The notes beneath the pieces were generated by a model, which was given only the letters and a program-made list of their open reading frames with translations, had not been told where the DNA came from and did no database searches. Shown one piece after another: positions 44,289 through 55,748 of a stretch of 64,000 nucleotides of DNA; the stretch's first letter is position 1, and each line of letters starts with the position of its first letter. The stretch covers positions 744,001 to 808,000 of the forward strand of contig NZ_VTSR01000032.1 of NCBI RefSeq assembly GCF_008329715.1, written 5' to 3'. A program made the translations under genes and the position numbers. This DNA is from Gimesia chilikensis. GTDB lineage: Bacteria; Planctomycetota; Planctomycetia; Planctomycetales; Planctomycetaceae.

Positions 44289-45167
44289 ATGAATTTTCGT
44301 GAACAGATCAAAGAAGAATATCCGTTTGCTTCGCACTGGCTGAAGATTGACGGACATCAATATCACTATCTGGATGAAGGCCAGGGAGAGCCTCTGCTGA
44401 TGGTGCACGGAAATCCTACCTGGAGCTTCGCCTGGCGGCGGCTGGTGAAGCAGCTCTCCAGCTCTTATCGCGTGATTGCCGTCGATCATATGGGGTGCGG
44501 ACTCTCAGATAAGCCCCAGGATTATTCCTATACTCTTGCGGCACATATCGCGAATCTGAAAAGCCTTATCACAGAACTGGATCTCAAGAACATCACGCTG
44601 TTTGCCCATGACTGGGGTGGCGCCATCGGGATGGGGACTGCCGTCGACCTTCCTGAACGGTTCGGAAAGTTCGTTCTGATGAACACCGCCGCCTTTCGTT
44701 CACAGGAAATTCCACTGCGAATTGCAGTCTGTAGAATCCCTGTTTTGGGTGCCTGGGGCGTCCGAGGTCTCAATCTCTTCTCCGGGGCTGCGATTCGGAT
44801 GGCAGTGGAGAAACATGAGCGGATGACCGGGAATGTCAAAGCCGGTTTTTTGGGGCCATACGACAACTGGCAGAACCGGGTTGCTGTGCACCGTTTCGTG
44901 CAGGATATTCCTCTGAAGCCTTCGCACCCCAGTTATGAGACATTGAAGCATGTCGAAGACGGGTTAGCGCAGTTCAAAGATCAGCCGATGCTGTTGATCT
45001 GGGGAGAAAAGGACTGGTGCTTTACTACGAATTTTCTCGAAGAATTCGAGCGTCGGTTCCCACAGGCAGAGACACTGCGAATTCCAGACGCGGGGCATTA
45101 CGTCTTTGAAGACGCACATGAAATCATGCTGCCCCGCATTGAGCAGTTTCTCCAGCAACAGGCTTGA
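44289..45167 (+). CDS. Alpha/beta hydrolase, OleB / haloalkane dehalogenase-like
   Basis: A 293-residue alpha/beta hydrolase. HGNPTWSFAWR gives the oxyanion-hole and halide-type Asn, HDWGGAIGMG the nucleophile Asp, GEKDWCF the acid, and DAGHYVFEDA the catalytic His. The segments DHMGCGLSDKP, NTAAFRSQ, FVQDIPLKP and GLAQFKDQPMLLIWG are closer to OleB, the beta-lactone decarboxylase of olefin synthesis, than to classical dehalogenases, as I remember these families. No oleA, oleC or oleD is adjacent. The frame opens at 44184 inside bioF. ATG 44289 fits the family best, and ATG 44256 is possible. Confidence 0.75.
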   Translation: MNFREQIKEEYPFASHWLKIDGHQYHYLDEGQGEPLLMVHGNPTWSFAWRRLVKQLSSSYRVIAVDHMGCGLSDKPQDYSYTLAAHIANLKSLITELDLKNITLFAHDWGGAIGMGTAVDLPERFGKFVLMNTAAFRSQEIPLRIAVCRIPVLGAWGVRGLNLFSGAAIRMAVEKHERMTGNVKAGFLGPYDNWQNRVAVHRFVQDIPLKPSHPSYETLKHVEDGLAQFKDQPMLLIWGEKDWCFTTNFLEEFERRFPQAETLRIPDAGHYVFEDAHEIMLPRIEQFLQQQA

Positions 45168-45173
45168 CGCGGT

Positions 45174-46427
45174 TTAAAAATCACCGAATTCGGGATTGAT
45201 CAGGTGCTCGGTGCTCCCCAGGTGGGAAATCTGTTCCAGTTCCTTGCGAGGTTTCTTGGGACGGTAGGCTTCGTATTTATCAACCCGGAATTCCTGGATC
45301 ATGTGGTTAATCCGGTTTTCAATGTTGGTTAACTGATCACCTTCATCGGGAGCGACGAAGGTGAACGCAGCCCCCTTCAGGTCCGACGAGAGTCTTCCAA
45401 CTCGTCCAATGCGGTGCACATAGTCATCACTGAATTCGGGAATATCAAAATTGATGATGTGTGAAATTCCACTGACATCGATGCCTCGTCCCATCACATC
45501 AGTGGCGATCAGAAGACGGATTTTTCCTTCACGGAATTTTTTCAGTACCCGGTCCCGTTTGGGTTGAGGCAGGTCCCCGTGAATGGCGGCAACGTCCTTC
45601 AGTTTCTTCGAGAAGATCCGATCCAGCTTGTCGGCTCCCCGTTTGGTTCTGGTGAAGACGATGGTCTGTTTCGGACGTTCCTGGAACAGCAGTCGTGAGA
45701 GCAGTTTGATCTTTCGATCTGGGTCTACAGTGATGTAATACTGATCGATGGCATCGACGCTGACTTTGTTCTCGGACAGATCGATCATCACGGGCTCACG
45801 CATATAGCGTTGTGCCAGCCGCTCGACAGGCGGTGGCAGTGTTGCTGAGAGCAACAATGTCTGGCGTTCTTTGGGACACTTGCGGAGAATCTTCTCAATG
45901 TCTGGTCGGAAGCCGATGTCCAGCATCCGGTCCGCTTCATCCAGAACAGCAAAGCGAAGGGTGTTCAGCTTCAGATTACCACGGTTGATATGGTCGATGA
46001 CTCGTCCAGGGGTACCAACGGCGATCTGGGCACCTTTCTTTAGCTGGTTTTCCTGGGGGCGAACAGGCTTGCCTCCCACCAGAACGGCCAGACTGAGTGA
46101 CTTCGAAGGACAGAGTTTACGGATTTCCACGGCGACCTGTTCACTCAACTCGCGAGTCGGAGCAAGAATCAGGGCCTGGATTCCAGGGCGTCTGAGATCA
46201 ATCTGCTGCAGAACCGGCAGAGAGAATGCTGCAGTTTTGCCGGTTCCCGTACGTGCCTGGCCGATACAGTCTTTGCCGGTGACAGCGATCGGAATCAACT
46301 CAGCCTGAATGGGGCTTGGTTTTTCATAACCTGCTTTGCTCAGGTTTTTTAATATTTTGTCTTTGAGTCCTAGCTGATCAAAACTGGCGGTTATGGTCTT
46401 TTTTTTCTTTTTCTTCTTCTGATTCAT
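45174..46427 (-). CDS. rhlE: DEAD-box RNA helicase, RhlE type
   Basis: A 417-residue ATP-dependent RNA helicase with a lysine run at the N terminus (eight Lys after MNQ). Motifs in order are Q motif (GYEKPSPIQ), I ARTGTGKTAA, Ia PTRELSEQ, II VLDEADRML, III LLSATLPPP, V ATDVMGRGIDV and VI YVHRIGRVGR. It acts in ribosome assembly or RNA decay. The ATG at 46427 has AGGAA repeats just upstream. It is 66 bases downstream of ftsH on the same strand sense (ftsH lies upstream at 46494..48488) and converges on the hydrolase gene. Confidence 0.92.
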   Translation of the reverse strand: MNQKKKKKKKTITASFDQLGLKDKILKNLSKAGYEKPSPIQAELIPIAVTGKDCIGQARTGTGKTAAFSLPVLQQIDLRRPGIQALILAPTRELSEQVAVEIRKLCPSKSLSLAVLVGGKPVRPQENQLKKGAQIAVGTPGRVIDHINRGNLKLNTLRFAVLDEADRMLDIGFRPDIEKILRKCPKERQTLLLSATLPPPVERLAQRYMREPVMIDLSENKVSVDAIDQYYITVDPDRKIKLLSRLLFQERPKQTIVFTRTKRGADKLDRIFSKKLKDVAAIHGDLPQPKRDRVLKKFREGKIRLLIATDVMGRGIDVSGISHIINFDIPEFSDDYVHRIGRVGRLSSDLKGAAFTFVAPDEGDQLTNIENRINHMIQEFRVDKYEAYRPKKPRKELEQISHLGSTEHLINPEFGDF

Positions 46428-46493
46428 TTCCTGTAAATTCCTGCTGAGGCAGGAGAAATCTCGCTCTGCGCTGAGGCATCCTGTGCCGGAGCA

Positions 46494-48488
46494 TTATTCT
46501 GGTGGCTGTTCATTTTCTGTATCAGTACCAGCCTGCTTCGCGTTATCCAGGTTCGCTTGTTCCCGAACCGAAACTCCGATCAGACGCTTGATGTCATTAC
46601 TGTCAATGGCCTCTTGTTCTACGAGTGCTTTTGCCAGCAGGTCAAGTTTCTCCCTGTTTTCTGTTAAAATTTTCACTGCCCGTTCTTCAGCAGCGTTTAA
46701 GAACCGCTGCATTTCCTGGTCAATGACGTGTGCGGTTTCTTCACTGCACTCGCCTTGAGATTTCATCTCTTTACCCAGAAACGGGTTTTCATCTGAGTGG
46801 CGAAACGCCACAGGTCCAATTACACCACTCATGCCCCACTGTCCGACCATTTTACGTGTGATCTGTGTGGCACGCTTGATGTCGTCTGCTGCTCCGGCTG
46901 TATGCTCACCAAACACCAGCCCTTCTGCAGCACGACCACCCAACATGAAGGCTAACTGTGAGTGGAGTTGTTTCTCACCCATGTTATAACGCTCTTCATC
47001 GGGCAGCAGTTGTGTCACGCCCAACGCTCTGCCGCGAGGAATGACAGTCACTTTATGCACTGGATCGATCTCCGGAAGCAACCAGGCTAATAACGCGTGG
47101 CCTGCTTCGTGGTAAGCGGTCATTTCCCGCTCTTTTTCACTGAGAATCTCTTCGCGAGGTGGTCCCATTAAAACACGATCCCGTGCATTGTCAAAATCTT
47201 CTTTATCAACCTGATCTTTATTGAGCCGTGTCGCGGACAGGGCAGCTTCATTTACCAGGTTCTTCAAATCAGCTCCCGAAAAGCCAATTGTTCCTGCAGC
47301 GATCTTTTCCAGATCGACATCATCCGAGAGGGGGATTTTCCGCGAATGTACTTTCAGAATCGCTGCCCGACCCTCTTTCGTAGGACGGTCAACTGTGATA
47401 TGCCGGTCGAATCGCCCGGGACGCAGCAGTGCCGGGTCCAGAACGTCAGGACGGTTGGTTGCGGCGATTACAATGACGGCTTCATTCTGTTGAAAACCAT
47501 CCATTTCACTGAGCATCTGGTTGAGGGTCTGTTCGCGTTCATCATGTCCCCCGCCCAGTCCGGCACCACGAATTCGACCAACAGCATCGATTTCATCGAC
47601 GAAGATTATACAGGGGGCATTTTCCTTGGCGTTGCGGAACAGGTCACGCACCCGGCTGGCACCGACGCCAACGAACATCTGGATAAATTCCGAACCGTTA
47701 ATCGAATAAAAGGGAACGCCGGCCTCCCCTGCGGTGGCGCGGGCCAGCAGAGTTTTCCCGGTCCCGGGCGAGCCCATCAAGAGCACACCCTTGGGGATCT
47801 GCGCACCGAGACGCTGAAATTTGGCCGGAGTTTTCAGGAATTCAACCACCTCCTGCAGTTCCGCCTTCGCTTGCTCCATTGCTGCGACGTCGTCGAAGGT
47901 GGTCTGTTCCTCGGAAGGTCGGAAACGTTTGGCCGGGCTCTTGGTGAAATTACCAAGCATTCCCGATCCCATGGGATCGGCAGACCGTCGGAGCATAAAC
48001 CAGAAGAAGCCGATGATCAGCAAGGGGCCTATCAGCCAGGGTAAAATGTACGTACCGATGCCGACACTGGTACTCTCGGCTTTGAAGGTTACATTCTGTT
48101 TAATCAACTCGGGAACCAGGTCACGATCTTCAACCGGGTGAGAGGGGAGCACGGTGTTAAACTCTTCCGCGAGCTTTTCTCCCTTCTTTTCTTTGTCATC
48201 AGGGTTTTTCGGACGGACTTTCCATTTACCGGTCAGGATATCTCCGTGGAACTCGACGGAATCGACGTTGCCCCTTTTGAGTTCATCAATGAAAAAGCTG
48301 TAATCGACCTTCGAACCGGTATTCTCCGGAGAAGATTTCATCATCATCAGACTGCCAATGACCAGAATCAGCAGAATAATCAGCCAGGGGCCGGTTGATG
48401 GGGCACCTTGAGTTTCTTTGCTGGATGGCTTTTGGGGATCTTTGCCGGGAGGAGGAGTTCGTTGGGGATTCTCCTGCGGAGAGGCCAT
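46494..48488 (-). CDS. ftsH: ATP-dependent zinc metalloprotease FtsH
   Basis: A 664-residue membrane AAA+ protease that degrades misfolded membrane and regulatory proteins. Two membrane helices (about 34-50 and 146-166) flank the periplasmic domain. The AAA domain has Walker A GSPGTGKT (239-246), Walker B IIFVDEID and an SRH with [20 protein letters not shown]. The zinc site HEAGH is at 460-464 with a downstream AADDIKRA Asp ligand. The N-terminal 30 residues are Pro/Lys rich. The leader upstream (48489-48777) shows no other gene. Confidence 0.95.
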   Translation of the reverse strand: MASPQENPQRTPPPGKDPQKPSSKETQGAPSTGPWLIILLILVIGSLMMMKSSPENTGSKVDYSFFIDELKRGNVDSVEFHGDILTGKWKVRPKNPDDKEKKGEKLAEEFNTVLPSHPVEDRDLVPELIKQNVTFKAESTSVGIGTYILPWLIGPLLIIGFFWFMLRRSADPMGSGMLGNFTKSPAKRFRPSEEQTTFDDVAAMEQAKAELQEVVEFLKTPAKFQRLGAQIPKGVLLMGSPGTGKTLLARATAGEAGVPFYSINGSEFIQMFVGVGASRVRDLFRNAKENAPCIIFVDEIDAVGRIRGAGLGGGHDEREQTLNQMLSEMDGFQQNEAVIVIAATNRPDVLDPALLRPGRFDRHITVDRPTKEGRAAILKVHSRKIPLSDDVDLEKIAAGTIGFSGADLKNLVNEAALSATRLNKDQVDKEDFDNARDRVLMGPPREEILSEKEREMTAYHEAGHALLAWLLPEIDPVHKVTVIPRGRALGVTQLLPDEERYNMGEKQLHSQLAFMLGGRAAEGLVFGEHTAGAADDIKRATQITRKMVGQWGMSGVIGPVAFRHSDENPFLGKEMKSQGECSEETAHVIDQEMQRFLNAAEERAVKILTENREKLDLLAKALVEQEAIDSNDIKRLIGVSVREQANLDNAKQAGTDTENEQPPE

Positions 48489-48777
48489 ATGCTGTTCCGT
48501 TCGTTGCTTAAGATCTTCTTACTGGTTGCTGATGGCTGGGATCATCCTGGTGTGTCATTGTCTTCTGGTTAGACATCCGTGTTCGACCAGGTAGTTCTTC
48601 CTGCGAAGAGCGGGGAGACATGTGTATCATTGCCAGATTAAATATTATTTGCTGATTCTATGGGAAAATCCGCCCCGCAGGCAATGGTGGCAGACCTGAT
48701 TTTAGAAAGGAACGGGCAAGCCGTTGTGAAAATAAGTGTAGCCGCTGAGCCAGCTTATTGCAGATTGGGGTTGGTCA

Positions 48778-49635
48778 CTAATCCTTCAGACCGTAGCGGA
48801 CGATACACCAGAGTGCTTTGACGCCGTCTTTCCAGCCGATTTTTTTCCCCTGATCATAAGTGCGTCCATCATAGCTGATCGACATCTCGAAAATACGACA
48901 GCGACGTCGGGCCACTTTGGCTGTCAGTTCCGGCTCGATACCAAATCGGTTTTGACAGAGTCCAGGAGCGATTTCCTTGATCACATCCTTTTTGAACAGT
49001 TTATAGCAGGTCTCCATATCGGTCAGGTTGAGGTTGGTGAAACAGTTTGAGAGGGTCGTCAAAAACCTATTTCCCAGGTAGTGCCAATAGTAGAGAACGC
49101 GATGCGGCTGATCTCCCAGAAACCGGCTGCCATACACGACATCGGCACGACCTTCGATAATAGGCTGTAGCAAACGGGGGTACTCAGAGGGATCGTATTC
49201 CAGGTCAGCATCCTGGATCAGCATTACATCTCCCTGCGCTTCCAGGAAACCAGTGCGGACGGCTGCCCCTTTCCCCTGGTTGACCTCATGGAAAATGACC
49301 CGGATTTCGTTATACGCATCCTGCTCCGACTGCGATTGCTCTTCGAGACGTTTGAGAATATCTCGAGTGCCATCTGTGCTGCCATCATCGACGAGTACCA
49401 GCTCCTTGCGAATGGGCACTGCTTTGACCTGGCTGATCAGGTTCTCTACCGTCTTTTGTTCATTGAAAATCGGGATTACGACCGACAGTAGAAAATCTTG
49501 CGGGATCGGATAGAAGCCTAACTGACGGCAGCCCGCCTCACCCAGGGACGACTTCAGTGATTCGTACCATTCGGTCGTGTAAGGATAGCCGTGCTCATCA
49601 GACTGTGGAAAACGTGCGATAGACGATGGTTCCAT
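48778..49635 (-). CDS. GT2 glycosyltransferase, polyprenyl-phosphate glycosyltransferase type
   Basis: A 285-residue family 2 transferase. Signatures are [70 protein letters not shown], and a C-terminal [22 protein letters not shown]. These fit dolichyl- or undecaprenyl-phosphate sugar synthases. There is no C-terminal transmembrane domain. The frame opens at TTG 49641, with ATG 49635 preferred. It is a second paralogue-like enzyme in the window (compare 38508..39269) and points to lipid-linked sugar synthesis for the envelope. Confidence 0.87.
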   Translation of the reverse strand: MEPSSIARFPQSDEHGYPYTTEWYESLKSSLGEAGCRQLGFYPIPQDFLLSVVIPIFNEQKTVENLISQVKAVPIRKELVLVDDGSTDGTRDILKRLEEQSQSEQDAYNEIRVIFHEVNQGKGAAVRTGFLEAQGDVMLIQDADLEYDPSEYPRLLQPIIEGRADVVYGSRFLGDQPHRVLYYWHYLGNRFLTTLSNCFTNLNLTDMETCYKLFKKDVIKEIAPGLCQNRFGIEPELTAKVARRRCRIFEMSISYDGRTYDQGKKIGWKDGVKALWCIVRYGLKD

Positions 49636-49867
49636 GATCAACTTTTAGTCGTAAAAGGGTTGTCGGTTTGGGATTAATCGGTTCTATTCTGTATTATAAG
49701 TCGTAAATAGCATCTGCAAGAGTAGTTTCTGTTTCGTTTTCGCATTCACTGGTGGATATGTGAAATGGAGCGGTTTACATTATCCATACCGTCAGGCTGA
49801 TGTTCATTATTGCGACGGTAATGACGAAAATATCGATTTTCTGATCCCAAAGCATTGAGGCGCCCCA

Positions 49868-51046
49868 ATGAAACCAACTCAGATTTTGTTCACTGACGTG
49901 AGTTCTCAGACCTGGATCGAGAAGGTCCATCTGAATTCAGAGAGTCACCCTGAGTTTTCAAAGCAATCAGATTGGTCTGTTGACAAACGACCATTGCATG
50001 GAGGTCCATCTGAGGGAGTAGACCTGATTGAAGTCAATAACGGGCGTTTAAAGCTCAATATCATCCCTACCAGGGGTATGGGAGTCTGGAACGGGATATT
50101 TGATGAGATCCCTCTCGGTTGGAATTCCCCTGTCAAAGCTCCGGTCAATCCTGCATTGGTTAACCTCTCAGAACGGGGAGGTCTGGGCTGGCTGAGTGGA
50201 TTTAATGAACTGATTTGTCGATGTGGGCTGATTTCCATGGGCCCCCCTGGAACAGATGATGGCGGCAACCCGCTTGAGTCGGAACTGACTCTGCATGGTC
50301 GCATCGCGAATACTCCTGCCCATTTTGTCTCAGTCGAACTGGATCCTGCAGACGGGGGATGGATACGAATCACCGGACGCATGACAGAGGGCATGCTGTT
50401 TGGCAGCCAGTTGCAGTTGGAATCAACCCTGGAGACTCAATTGGGCTCTGAATCATTTACAATCAGAGACCAGGTTAAGAATGTTGGTGCCAGTGACGCA
50501 GAATCCGAACTGCTTTATCACATCAATGTGGGGGCACCATTTCTAGAAGCTGGAGCTCAATTCGCGATCCCTTTTGAAGAAATGGCTCCACGCGATCCCC
50601 GTGCTGCAGAGGGTGTTACGGCTTACCAGACCTATCTGGGGCCGACTCCAGGTTATGCTGAACAAGCCTACTATTTTAAACCCATCGCCGACGAGCAGGG
50701 GCTTACCCCTGCCTTGCTGTCTGGTAGAGAGGGTGGAATAGGGTTTCTGGTGGAGTTCGTGCAGGCGAAACTACCCTGTTTTACGCTCTGGAAAAATACT
50801 CAACCCGAAGCCGCTGGCTATGTGACTGGCCTGGAACCTGGCATCAATTACCCTAATTTTCGTGCTACAGAACGGGAACAGGGGCGGCTTAAGGCATTAC
50901 AGCCCGGTGAGAGTTATGAGGCAGAATTCAAAATCTCCATTTTGAATAATTCAGATTCGGTTGATGCCATCCGCCAGAAAATCACGAAACTAAGTCAACA
51001 GAGTCCGTCTGTGGTACACGAGTCGCCACATCCCCGGTTTTCCTGA
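49868..51046 (+). CDS. DUF4432 family protein (aldose 1-epimerase-like fold)
   Basis: A 392-residue protein of the DUF4432 group within the galactose-mutarotase-like superfamily. NNGRLKLNIIPTRGMGVWNG, WNSPVKAPVNPALV, GGLGWLSGFNELICRCGL and LHGRIANTPA are the recurring family segments, and YHINVGAPFLEAGAQF follows. The fold binds sugars, and anomerase or lyase activity is suspected for the family but not established. ATG 49868 has GAGG about 7 bases upstream. It is divergent from the GT2 gene across 232 bases. Confidence 0.82.
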   Translation: MKPTQILFTDVSSQTWIEKVHLNSESHPEFSKQSDWSVDKRPLHGGPSEGVDLIEVNNGRLKLNIIPTRGMGVWNGIFDEIPLGWNSPVKAPVNPALVNLSERGGLGWLSGFNELICRCGLISMGPPGTDDGGNPLESELTLHGRIANTPAHFVSVELDPADGGWIRITGRMTEGMLFGSQLQLESTLETQLGSESFTIRDQVKNVGASDAESELLYHINVGAPFLEAGAQFAIPFEEMAPRDPRAAEGVTAYQTYLGPTPGYAEQAYYFKPIADEQGLTPALLSGREGGIGFLVEFVQAKLPCFTLWKNTQPEAAGYVTGLEPGINYPNFRATEREQGRLKALQPGESYEAEFKISILNNSDSVDAIRQKITKLSQQSPSVVHESPHPRFS

Positions 51047-51502
51047 CATTTAATCAGGGTGAAATTGAATTCCGACTCAATTTTGGTGAAAAATCGAAGA
51101 AATCAGCGATTTCATCACTTTCTGCCTCCTATATGGCTGGAATTAAATGAAAACCTTCTGATATATTTGCCGGACTGATCTGCTTTATGCCTTGATTAAT
51201 GCGTTGGGCATTGACCATGAAGTCAGACAGATGGTTTTGGAGAAGTTGGTATTCACTGGAACGTTGCGGGAGATTCTCTGATCTCTTCGCTTTTTTTTTA
51301 GATTGTCGGTTCCGGTTTGAAGGCAAGTTGACAGCCCTGTAGAGGCCCGCATCTGTCGAATATGATGCGATGATGTCAATAAAGAGACGCTTTTAAGCTT
51401 GTGAAATAGAACCTTGCTCTGTTTCCGCTGACATCAGAAAACCATGACTTCCAGTCGTGATATGAATTTCGAAATCACAAGTGTAGTTGGATTTTTTTTA
51501 GT
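51047..51502. other. Intergenic leader region of rpsA
   Basis: Within these 456 bases no gene is convincing; a 65-codon frame on the minus strand (51129..51326) has unusual composition and no ribosome site. GAAATC-AGC-GATTTC (51099-51113) is a small inverted repeat just after the DUF4432 gene. The last 10 bases before the rpsA ATG are T rich. Confidence 0.35.
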
Positions 51503-53323
<1,821 letters not shown>

Positions 53324-53366
53324 ACTTGCTTAACACTTTCAGTCACTGACTGTCAGTTGCATATAG

Positions 53367-53399
53367 AGCGGCGATCAGAAATGATCGCCGCTTTTTTTT
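53367..53399 (+). terminator. Rho-independent terminator after rpsA
   Basis: AGCGGCGATCA and TGATCGCCGCT enclose a GAAA tetraloop and are followed by eight Ts, 43 bases after the stop. Confidence 0.95.
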
Positions 53400-53807
53400 A
53401 CGTCTAGAGCGAATTCGATGTTCTACCAGATACTTAAGTCGTGTCTGTTTCTCGACTGTTGATGCACATGGATCAAAGTTGCTGGATGCAATGTCAGTGT
53501 GGGCTATTTGTGAAAAAGTACTGTAATAGCTGTGTTTTAGCTCGCTAATCTACCCCAGTTGATATAACCGTTACAGTTTCCGCAGAACCGTGTTTTCCCG
53601 GGCTGCTTTCTGACTCCTGTTTCAGAAAAGCGATGTTGCCTGCCGATAAAAAATCTACAGGGTGTCGGTATATCTAACCGACTGACTGTGATTGAATTAT
53701 CGTGTCGAGAGGAAACGAGTTCCCGCGAACGGTTGCAAATCGAATGGAAAGCCATGGATAACTAACGGCCTTTCCATTTGTCACCAGAAACAGATAACAG
53801 GTTTTCC
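53400..53807. other. Leader region of the sigma factor gene with two inverted repeats
   Basis: GTCGGT (53664-53669) and ACCGAC (53677-53682) form one inverted repeat. AATGGAAAG (53743-53751) and CTTTCCATT (53770-53778) form a second stem that ends 29 bases before the ATG of the sigma factor. A three-codon open frame (ATG GAT AAC TAA) lies in the loop of the second stem. The rest of the region shows nothing I can name. Confidence 0.4.
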
Positions 53808-54647
53808 ATGCAGAAAACTGCTCGACGGCGTTCCTCTTCAGCCGTACAGAATCCATTAGAAACATATCTTAAAGAGATCAATGAAACCGCCCTGCTCTCT
53901 GCCGAAGAAGAGCGAGAGCTGTCGAATCGCATCGAACATGGTGATAAAGAAGCACGCGACCGGATGGTTCGTGCGAACCTGCGACTGGTGGTGAATATTG
54001 CTCGTGCTTATTCCGGCAAAGGCCTGCCACTCCAGGACCTGATCGAAGAGGGCAACCTGGGGCTCCTGCGGGCAGTCGAAGGCTTCGACCCGGATATGGG
54101 GACCCGTTTCAGTACCTATGCCAGTTACTGGATCAAGCAGTCAATCAAACGGGCCCTGGTCAATTCTGCGAAAACGATCCGTATTCCTGCTTACATGGTC
54201 GAACTGTTGACCAAGTGGCGGCGGGCAACTGCCCAGCTTCAGGATACTTTGGACCGTACTCCGACGACTGAGGAAGTTGCGCGTGAACTGGATCTTCCTC
54301 CCAAGAAACTGAAAATCGTCAAGAAAGCAATTCAGCTTTACAATTCCTCGCCGCAGTCAGAACAACAGGACGCCGGCTGGTCATTGGGAGAAATGATTCC
54401 CGATGACCGTCTCAAGGGGCCCGACGATGAACTGGTCGAAAATGACAACCTCAAACATGTTTTCAGGCTGTTGAAGGAAATTCCAGATCGCGAAGCCAAC
54501 ATTCTGCGGATGCGGTTTGGGCTCGATGGTGAGGAACCGAAGACCCTCAAAGAGATTGGGCAGGCACTGGGACTGACGCGAGAGCGAGTCCGTCAGATTG
54601 AGAGTGAAGCTCTCAAAAAACTGGCCAAGGAAATCAGTGGCGAGTAA
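53808..54647 (+). CDS. RpoD-type RNA polymerase sigma factor (short form)
   Basis: A 279-residue sigma-70 family protein without region 1.1. Region 1.2 spans about 13-45 (NPLETYLKEINETALL). Region 2 includes RANLRLVVNIA, then LIEEGNLGLLRAVEGFDP and TRFSTYASYWIKQSIKRA. Region 3 follows, and region 4 ends with TLKEIGQALGLTRERVRQIE. The -10 and -35 reading motifs look complete, so it should direct RpoD-like promoters. It could be the primary sigma factor or a group 2 sigma; length favours a group 2 (RpoS/SigB-like) or a minimal SigA. The frame opens at TTG 53778, but ATG 53808 is preferred. Confidence 0.85.
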   Translation: MQKTARRRSSSAVQNPLETYLKEINETALLSAEEERELSNRIEHGDKEARDRMVRANLRLVVNIARAYSGKGLPLQDLIEEGNLGLLRAVEGFDPDMGTRFSTYASYWIKQSIKRALVNSAKTIRIPAYMVELLTKWRRATAQLQDTLDRTPTTEEVARELDLPPKKLKIVKKAIQLYNSSPQSEQQDAGWSLGEMIPDDRLKGPDDELVENDNLKHVFRLLKEIPDREANILRMRFGLDGEEPKTLKEIGQALGLTRERVRQIESEALKKLAKEISGE

Positions 54648-54682
54648 TATTGCTTACCCTTCAAAATTGAATCTACTATGCA

Positions 54683-54709
54683 AACAGACCGGTTATTCGC
54701 TGGTCTGTT
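54683..54709. terminator. Possible bidirectional terminator between converging genes
   Basis: AACAGACC and GGTCTGTT form an 8-base stem around an 11-base loop and span the stop of the minus-strand peptidase gene. The following sequence is only weakly T rich in both directions, so termination is uncertain. Confidence 0.4.
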
Positions 54710-55748
54710 CTGCTTTGACAGGGACCACCAGCGGGTCATGAATGGTGGGAGTGTTATCCCGCTCCGCTTGCCGATAGATCTCAGCCAGTTGAATCATTAA
54801 CGGTTCCAGCTGTTGATAGTAATCGTCTTCGGATTCAAATTCTGTCTTCCGCTGTTTGAGTTCCAGGATATTAATTTCCAGTGCATCACGGCGCTGCTTT
54901 TGAGTTCCAGTAATCTGTGAAACTGGTCGCAAAGCACAAACGGCGAACTGCTGAGCTCGATGACCGTCTGGCAGGCTGGCCGTTGCTCCTGACTCGGGGA
55001 GATTATCCAACCCCTTAAATTGATCAGCTCTTGAACCCCGCTGATCGCCGTTATCGTCCAATAATGCATGCTCAGTGGCCAGTTGGCCCTGCTCCAGGTA
55101 ATGCGCTTCTGTCTGACGACAAGCGGCCAGATACGCTTCCAGGAGCGAGACCTGCCCGTCATGATCCAGATCTGACTCTGGTTCGGAAGCCGCTGCGGAC
55201 AAAAACTTACCGAAATGCGAAAAGTAGAACTCAAATCCGTTTTTGGTAGCGGAGATCACCACACGATTCTCTCCTGACAGCGCCTGCAGGAAAGGACCAC
55301 TGGCCGAAAAACAGTTCAACACTGCGAGTGGATGTGTAATCTGATCACAACAGACTTGCAGTTGTTCCGCAGTCAGGTCGGGGCCGCGGAGATTGAAGCG
55401 AGCTGATTTCCCATCAAACGTACCATGCCCGATCAGGATCAACCAGGTTGCACTGTAGGATTCCGGGGAGCGCAGGAGTTCCCGTTCGATCAGAGTTCGA
55501 TCAGAATTGCGGGCATCGAGGCTTTCTCCAATCACAGTCAACTCGGCCTGTTTTCCAACCGCAAGTTGTTTCCAGTTTTCTGCCCAGTCGGCAAATTGAA
55601 TGGCATATTCGTCTGTTCCATCAGCCCCGAGCACGAGGATAAAACGCTCTGGTCTGTCAGGTGATTCTGCGGCAGCAAGGTGTACTAGCGGATTCCCACA
55701 GATCAGAGAGCACGCCGCCAGAATAATGGTGATTCTGAAACTTCGCAT
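54693..55748 (-). CDS. Caspase/legumain-like (clan CD) peptidase with EF-hand-like segment
   Basis: About 351 residues, exported by an N-terminal signal peptide (1-27). The fold and motifs fit clan CD cysteine peptidases of the C13 type: LILIGHGTFDG with H108 and AVLNCFSASG with C146. After the core, DLDHDGQVSLLEAY resembles a Ca2+-binding EF-hand, and the tail contains a second DDNGDQRG loop. C-terminal helices follow. The ATG at 55748 overlaps the stop of the upstream gene by one base (TGATG), which is why the longer frame from 55796 is not used. It is the last gene of a four-gene operon. The substrate and any link to regulated death are unknown. Confidence 0.72.
   Translation of the reverse strand: MRSFRITIILAACSLICGNPLVHLAAAESPDRPERFILVLGADGTDEYAIQFADWAENWKQLAVGKQAELTVIGESLDARNSDRTLIERELLRSPESYSATWLILIGHGTFDGKSARFNLRGPDLTAEQLQVCCDQITHPLAVLNCFSASGPFLQALSGENRVVISATKNGFEFYFSHFGKFLSAAASEPESDLDHDGQVSLLEAYLAACRQTEAHYLEQGQLATEHALLDDNGDQRGSRADQFKGLDNLPESGATASLPDGHRAQQFAVCALRPVSQITGTQKQRRDALEINILELKQRKTEFESEDDYYQQLEPLMIQLAEIYRQAERDNTPTIHDPLVVPVKAEQTSE

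Noticed and set aside
51129-51326. 65-codon minus-strand frame upstream of rpsA
   Set aside because: There is no ribosome site and no resemblance to a known protein; the T run it crosses produces its lysine stretch.
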